A stretch of DNA of 64,000 nt from Paramecium octaurelia. Its lineage: Eukaryota; Ciliophora; Oligohymenophorea; Peniculida; Parameciidae. Positions 60,172-64,000 of this stretch are shown here, one piece after another (positions within the stretch are counted from its first letter, which is position 1; each line of letters opens with the position of its first letter). The position numbers and the translations under genes are program-made. Below the pieces are notes generated by a model. It was not told the origin of the DNA. It did not search any database and saw nothing but the letters and a program-made list of their open reading frames with translations. The stretch is taken from contig CAJJDP010000153.1 of assembly GCA_905182995.1 (NCBI GenBank), positions 124,001 to 188,000 of the forward strand, in the 5' to 3' direction.

Positions 60172-61183
60172 ACAGCCTCGAACTAATAACTATTCAATAA
60201 GTTGTCAGATCCTGCTACCATAAGCTCAGATGTAAAATTTAAATATCTCATCAGCAGGTATTAAGTTGTTTACTACAATAAGAAAAATTTCATTAATTTA
60301 AAAAAAATAAATTGCTCAAAAACGCACATCTTTTCACTCAATGATATTGCAACATGCAAAATAATTAAAATATCAAGAAATTATCTGATATTCTCTACCA
60401 AAGAAAATGGAATTCAAAGCCTCGTTGCAGTAAAAATTTTATGAAATTTTCAAAGATTTCACTATAAGAGACAAAAGCAAATATACATTTAAGAATTAAA
60501 GCATATGACGATTCTTAATCCACAGAAGAAAGAAGGAAGTCTATATTGCTGCTATGTTGATGAAACGACAAAGTTCATTAAATCCCAAATACCATCATAA
60601 ACTGCCTCAAATAATTAAGCAAAATCTTTGGAAGAGGCGAATTCAATTCTAAGAAAACTCATTAATTAAAAGCAATAGATCTATAACTGTGTATGGCAAA
60701 TAAGGCAATTACAATGGATGGGATATTAGATGACTTCATCAAATAGAAAAAGCAATTTAGTTTAATTAATGATAACTGAAATCAGAGCACCCTTGTTACA
60801 TGCATTGACTTACACGAAGCCAAACTAATTCCTTTGAACTAAAATTTCCCCTTAAATCCTAAATTAATCTTAAATCAAGGTGATTCTGAATCATGTGTAT
60901 AAATTTTTGGAACTCAGATTCATTTAGAAACCGAATAATTGCAGCCTCCAGCATTTCAGCCATTTCCAAAGTGGCTTTGGAAATGAGGAAAAGCCTACAA
61001 GCGAACAGCAACAAATTATCTATGATGTTAAATGACATTAAGAAAGAAAAAATTAAATTTCATTTCATCGAATTTTCCAGTGGTAAAACAATTAAAAGAG
61101 AACGACTAGAGAAGATTCTAAACAGAAAAGAGTCTAAGAAGGTAAAGAAATTGAATTTTCGGAAAATTGCAACCGAAATATGA
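59829..61183 (+). CDS. Unrecognised multi-exon protein, propeller-like, fullest copy
   Basis: From ATG 59829 the exons join by introns 59850-59882 (33 nt), 59974-59991 (18 nt), about 60430-60468 (39 nt, long and uncertain), 60760-60785 and 60971-60993. The third exon is open for ~146 codons (59,992-60,429). Beta-rich strings such as KTHIFSLNDIATCKIIKISR and STLVTCIDLHEAKLIPL suggest propeller-like blades; the end is basic (RLEKILNRKESKKVKKLN). TGA at 61181-61183 may be the stop, but the following 500 bp also look coding, so the gene may continue to about 61,741. No family recognised. Confidence 0.45.
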
Positions 61184-61741
61184 ACTATCAAGACCCCACT
61201 AAGAAGAAATAGATATGCTGGTTTCAAAATTGAATAGTGCAGGGTTCTCCCATCCCATTTGAACCTTTTAACATATACTTGGACAGATTCATTGAAGAAT
61301 TTAAAGAAGAATCAGAATCTGAATTTCAAAAGTCTTGAGATATGCAGAAAATTTAGTTTTCACAGTCAAGCATCGAAGAATCGATGCTTTCTTAGTGGGA
61401 TTAGAACCAATAACTTAGGAATGATTCCATCAAATTAAACAAAAAGAAATCAGCAGTATCCCTAATCAGAAATCACACTAACCTGAAAAAAATTTTGTAA
61501 AACTTAGATACCCATTGAAGAGAAGATATGTATATTAGGAAATAAACATCAAAGACAAAGGACAACTACAGAAACTGAAGAGAAGAGTCAAAGGTTAGCA
61601 ATCAAACTATGTTTGATAACAAGTAAAATGCATATTAAGCAGAAAATCATAATCTGAAATATTTAAAAGACTTATTGATCAGGAATTGTTGGGCAACTGG
61701 GAAAACCAACCATTCAAAAAGTACACAGATTTGTGAAAAAC
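61184..61741 (+). other. Coding-like tail, frame unresolved
   Basis: Open pieces on the plus strand (PFEPFNIYLDRFIEEFKEES, KRLIDQELLGNWENQPFKK ending in TGA near 61,739) in more than one frame. Probably further exons of the preceding gene or the next gene. Not joined here. Confidence 0.35.
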
Positions 61742-61813
61742 ATTGGACCATTGTAACTATTAAACATGTATATATGAAGTTACCGTATGAAAGTTTAAGG
61801 CTTTACTTATTAG

Positions 61814-61814
61814 N
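61814..61814. other. Single N, contig join
   Basis: One undetermined base between the copies of repeat C. Confidence 0.95.
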
Positions 61815-63993
61815 TATTGTTCATTCACAAAATAAAATTTGATAAGTTGACATTTACTCTAGAAATTTATTTATTTTTTTATTTTAGTGTTGGACTAAAT
61901 CTTAAATAATTCGTCTCAGAATCTTTCCTACTTGGTCTTGATGAGAGTACTTGTTTTTTTCTGTCTTGGCTCCTGAAATTGTCAGACTTCTTAGAAGAGT
62001 TAGGATGGATGGCACTGCTCTTACAAAAGGTTACGCCAACAAACTAAAAGAGAAAACTTTAGGAACTTACTTTTTATGAACCTGGTACACAGTTGCCATC
62101 TCTTGTGAGATCGGATATTAGACATTATAGTTCAACTTTTATTTCCCCTGAAAGTAAAGATTATAAGAAAGCGGCTAAAAATTTTGATTTATGAGTTAGG
62201 AAGTTAGAAACGAGGTCAAACCTGGTCAATAAATATTCATGTGTGGAGATTTTAACAAACCACGAGTTCAAATTACAGGATTTTAATATTGGGTTCATTA
62301 ATATGCAAATACCTTCAGAAAAGCGATTACATTAGAAATCTCTTCCTAAGTACAGCCTCGAACTAATAACTATTCAATAAGTTGTCAGATCCTGCTACCA
62401 TAAGCTCAGATGTAAAATTTAAATATCTCATCAGCAGGTATTAAGTTGTTTACTACAATAAGAAAAATTTCATTAATTTAAAAAAAATAAATTGCTCAAA
62501 AACGCACATCTTTTCACTCAATGATATTGCAACATGCAAAATAATTAAAATATCAAGAAATTATCTGATATTCTCTACCAAAGAAAATGGAATTCAAAGC
62601 CTCGTTGCAGTAAAAATTTTATGAAATTTTCAAAGATTTCACTATAAGAGACAAAAGCAAATATACATTTAAGAATTAAAGCATATGACGATTCTTAATC
62701 CACAGAAGAAAGAAGGAAGTCTATATTGCTGCTATGTTGATGAAACGACAAAGTTCATTAAATCCCAAATACCATCATAAACTGCCTCAAATAATTAAGC
62801 AAAATCTTTGGAAGAGGCGAATTCAATTCTAAGAAAACTCATTAATTAAAAGCAATAGATCTATAACTGTGTATGGCAAATAAGGCAATTACAATGGATG
62901 GGATATTAGATGACTTCATCAAATAGAAAAAGCAATTTAGTTTAATTAATGATAACTGAAATCAGAGCACCCTTGTTACATGCATTGACTTACACGAAGC
63001 CAAACTAATTCCTTTGAACTAAAATTTCCCCTTAAATCCTAAATTAATCTTAAATCAAGGTGATTCTGAATCATGTGTATAAATTTTTGGAACTCAGATT
63101 CATTTAGAAACCGAATAATTGCAGCCTCCAGCATTTCAGCCATTTCCAAAGTGGCTTTGGAAATGAGGAAAAGCCTACAAGCGAACAGCAACAAATTATC
63201 TATGATGTTAAATGACATTAAGAAAGAAAAAATTAAATTTCATTTCATCGAATTTTCCAGTGGTAAAACAATTAAAAGAGAACGACTAGAGAAGATTCTA
63301 AACAGAAAAGAGTCTAAGAAGGTAAAGAAATTGAATTTTCGGAAAATTGCAACCGAAATATGAACTATCAAGACCCCACTAAGAAGAAATAGATATGCTG
63401 GTTTCAAAATTGAATAGTGCAGGGTTCTCCCATCCCATTTGAACCTTTTAACATATACTTGGACAGATTCATTGAAGAATTTAAAGAAGAATCAGAATCT
63501 GAATTTCAAAAGTCTTGAGATATGCAGAAAATTTAGTTTTCACAGTCAAGCATCGAAGAATCGATGCTTTCTTAGTGGGATTAGAACCAATAACTTAGGA
63601 ATGATTCCATCAAATTAAACAAAAAGAAATCAGCAGTATCCCTAATCAGAAATCACACTAACCTGAAAAAAATTTTGTAAAACTTAGATACCCATTGAAG
63701 AGAAGATATGTATATTAGGAAATAAACATCAAAGACAAAGGACAACTACAGAAACTGAAGAGAAGAGTCAAAGGTTAGCAATCAAACTATGTTTGATAAC
63801 AAGTAAAATGCATATTAAGCAGAAAATCATAATCTGAAATATTTAAAAGACTTATTGATCAGGAATTGTTGGGCAACTGGGAAAACCAACCATTCAAAAA
63901 GTACACAGATTTGTGAAAAACATTGGACCATTGTAACTATTAAACATGTATATATGAAGTTACCGTATGAAAGTTTAAGGCTTTACTTATTAG
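61815..63993 (+). repeat. Direct repeat C, copy 2 (2179 bp, begins after N)
   Basis: Second copy; only the last seven bases of the window (63994-64000) are new sequence beyond it. Confidence 0.95.
62009..63363 (+). CDS. Unrecognised multi-exon protein, third (assembly-duplicate) copy
   Basis: Same sequence and exon pattern as 59829-61183, shifted by 2180 bp. Count once. Confidence 0.4.
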
Positions 63994-64000
63994 AAATATA

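Larger units (their letters stand above)
59635..61813 (+). repeat. Direct repeat C, copy 1 (2179 bp, ends at N)
   Basis: Appears identical to 61815-63993 (offset 2180); ends one base before the N at 61814. Confidence 0.95.

Noticed and set aside
43680-63993. True tandem segmental duplications of three loci
   Set aside because: All three boundaries coincide to the base with single Ns and the copies look identical; contig overlap is the simpler explanation.

Overview
The window reads as macronuclear DNA of a ciliate of the genus Paramecium or a close relative. It is very A+T-rich. Almost every gene is open only if TAA and TAG are read as glutamine and TGA is the sole stop. Introns are tiny (mostly 18-33 nt, GTA...TAG). 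Genes sit a few tens of bases apart on both strands, and one encodes a trichocyst matrix protein, a hallmark of these cells. All gene models below were built by hand with that code, so intron and start choices are inferences unless homology fixes them.

Layout. 1-9.4 kb: an MBOAT acyltransferase cut by the left edge, a bZIP-like protein, an unknown basic protein overlapping an NPRL2 (GATOR1) gene, the ribosome-assembly WD40 protein GRWD1/Rrb1, an unknown protein and a POLD3-like polymerase delta subunit. 9.9-17.1 kb: a cyclic-nucleotide-domain K+ channel, an Atg1/ULK-like kinase, a WD40 protein and a mitochondrial carrier. 17.3-27.5 kb: ER Hsp90 (GRP94), 3-hydroxyisobutyrate dehydrogenase, a Rab GTPase, an unknown Gln-rich protein, a JmjN/JmjC histone demethylase, a mitochondrial m-AAA protease and, divergent from it, a 55-residue membrane protein. 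27.5-29.25 kb is nearly empty. 29.25-39.65 kb: a protein tyrosine phosphatase, a cyclin with a Cys-rich N-terminus, a coiled-coil protein, a second CNBD K+ channel, an EF-hand protein, a truncated haemoglobin, SmD3, another mitochondrial carrier and a tRNA-Arg(CCT). 39.8-43.4 kb: a degraded coding region, a small putatively lipidated protein, a MAK/ICK-type ciliary kinase and a small CxxC protein. 43.7-51.9 kb: a coiled-coil gene present twice, two small ORFs, an organellar-type isoleucyl-tRNA synthetase and a PH-domain kinase lacking the DFG aspartate. 52.8-57.8 kb: trichocyst matrix protein, kinesin, a mannose-6-phosphate-receptor-like protein and TMEM234. 58.4-64 kb: an unresolved multi-exon gene.

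The right-hand 20 kb carries three direct repeats of 1303, 1467 and 2179 bp. In each, the first copy ends one base before a single N and the second starts one base after it. This is the signature of contig ends placed side by side without merging, so the genes doubled there are most likely single-copy and the real sequence is about 59.05 kb. I saw no convincing transposon, virus-like element, rRNA or CRISPR array. The genes do not form one pathway; themes that recur are membrane excitability (two CNBD K+ channels sharing a C-terminal zinc-knuckle-like motif), cilia and secretion (RCK kinase, kinesin, Rab, trichocyst matrix), and mitochondria (carriers, m-AAA protease, IleRS, HIBADH).
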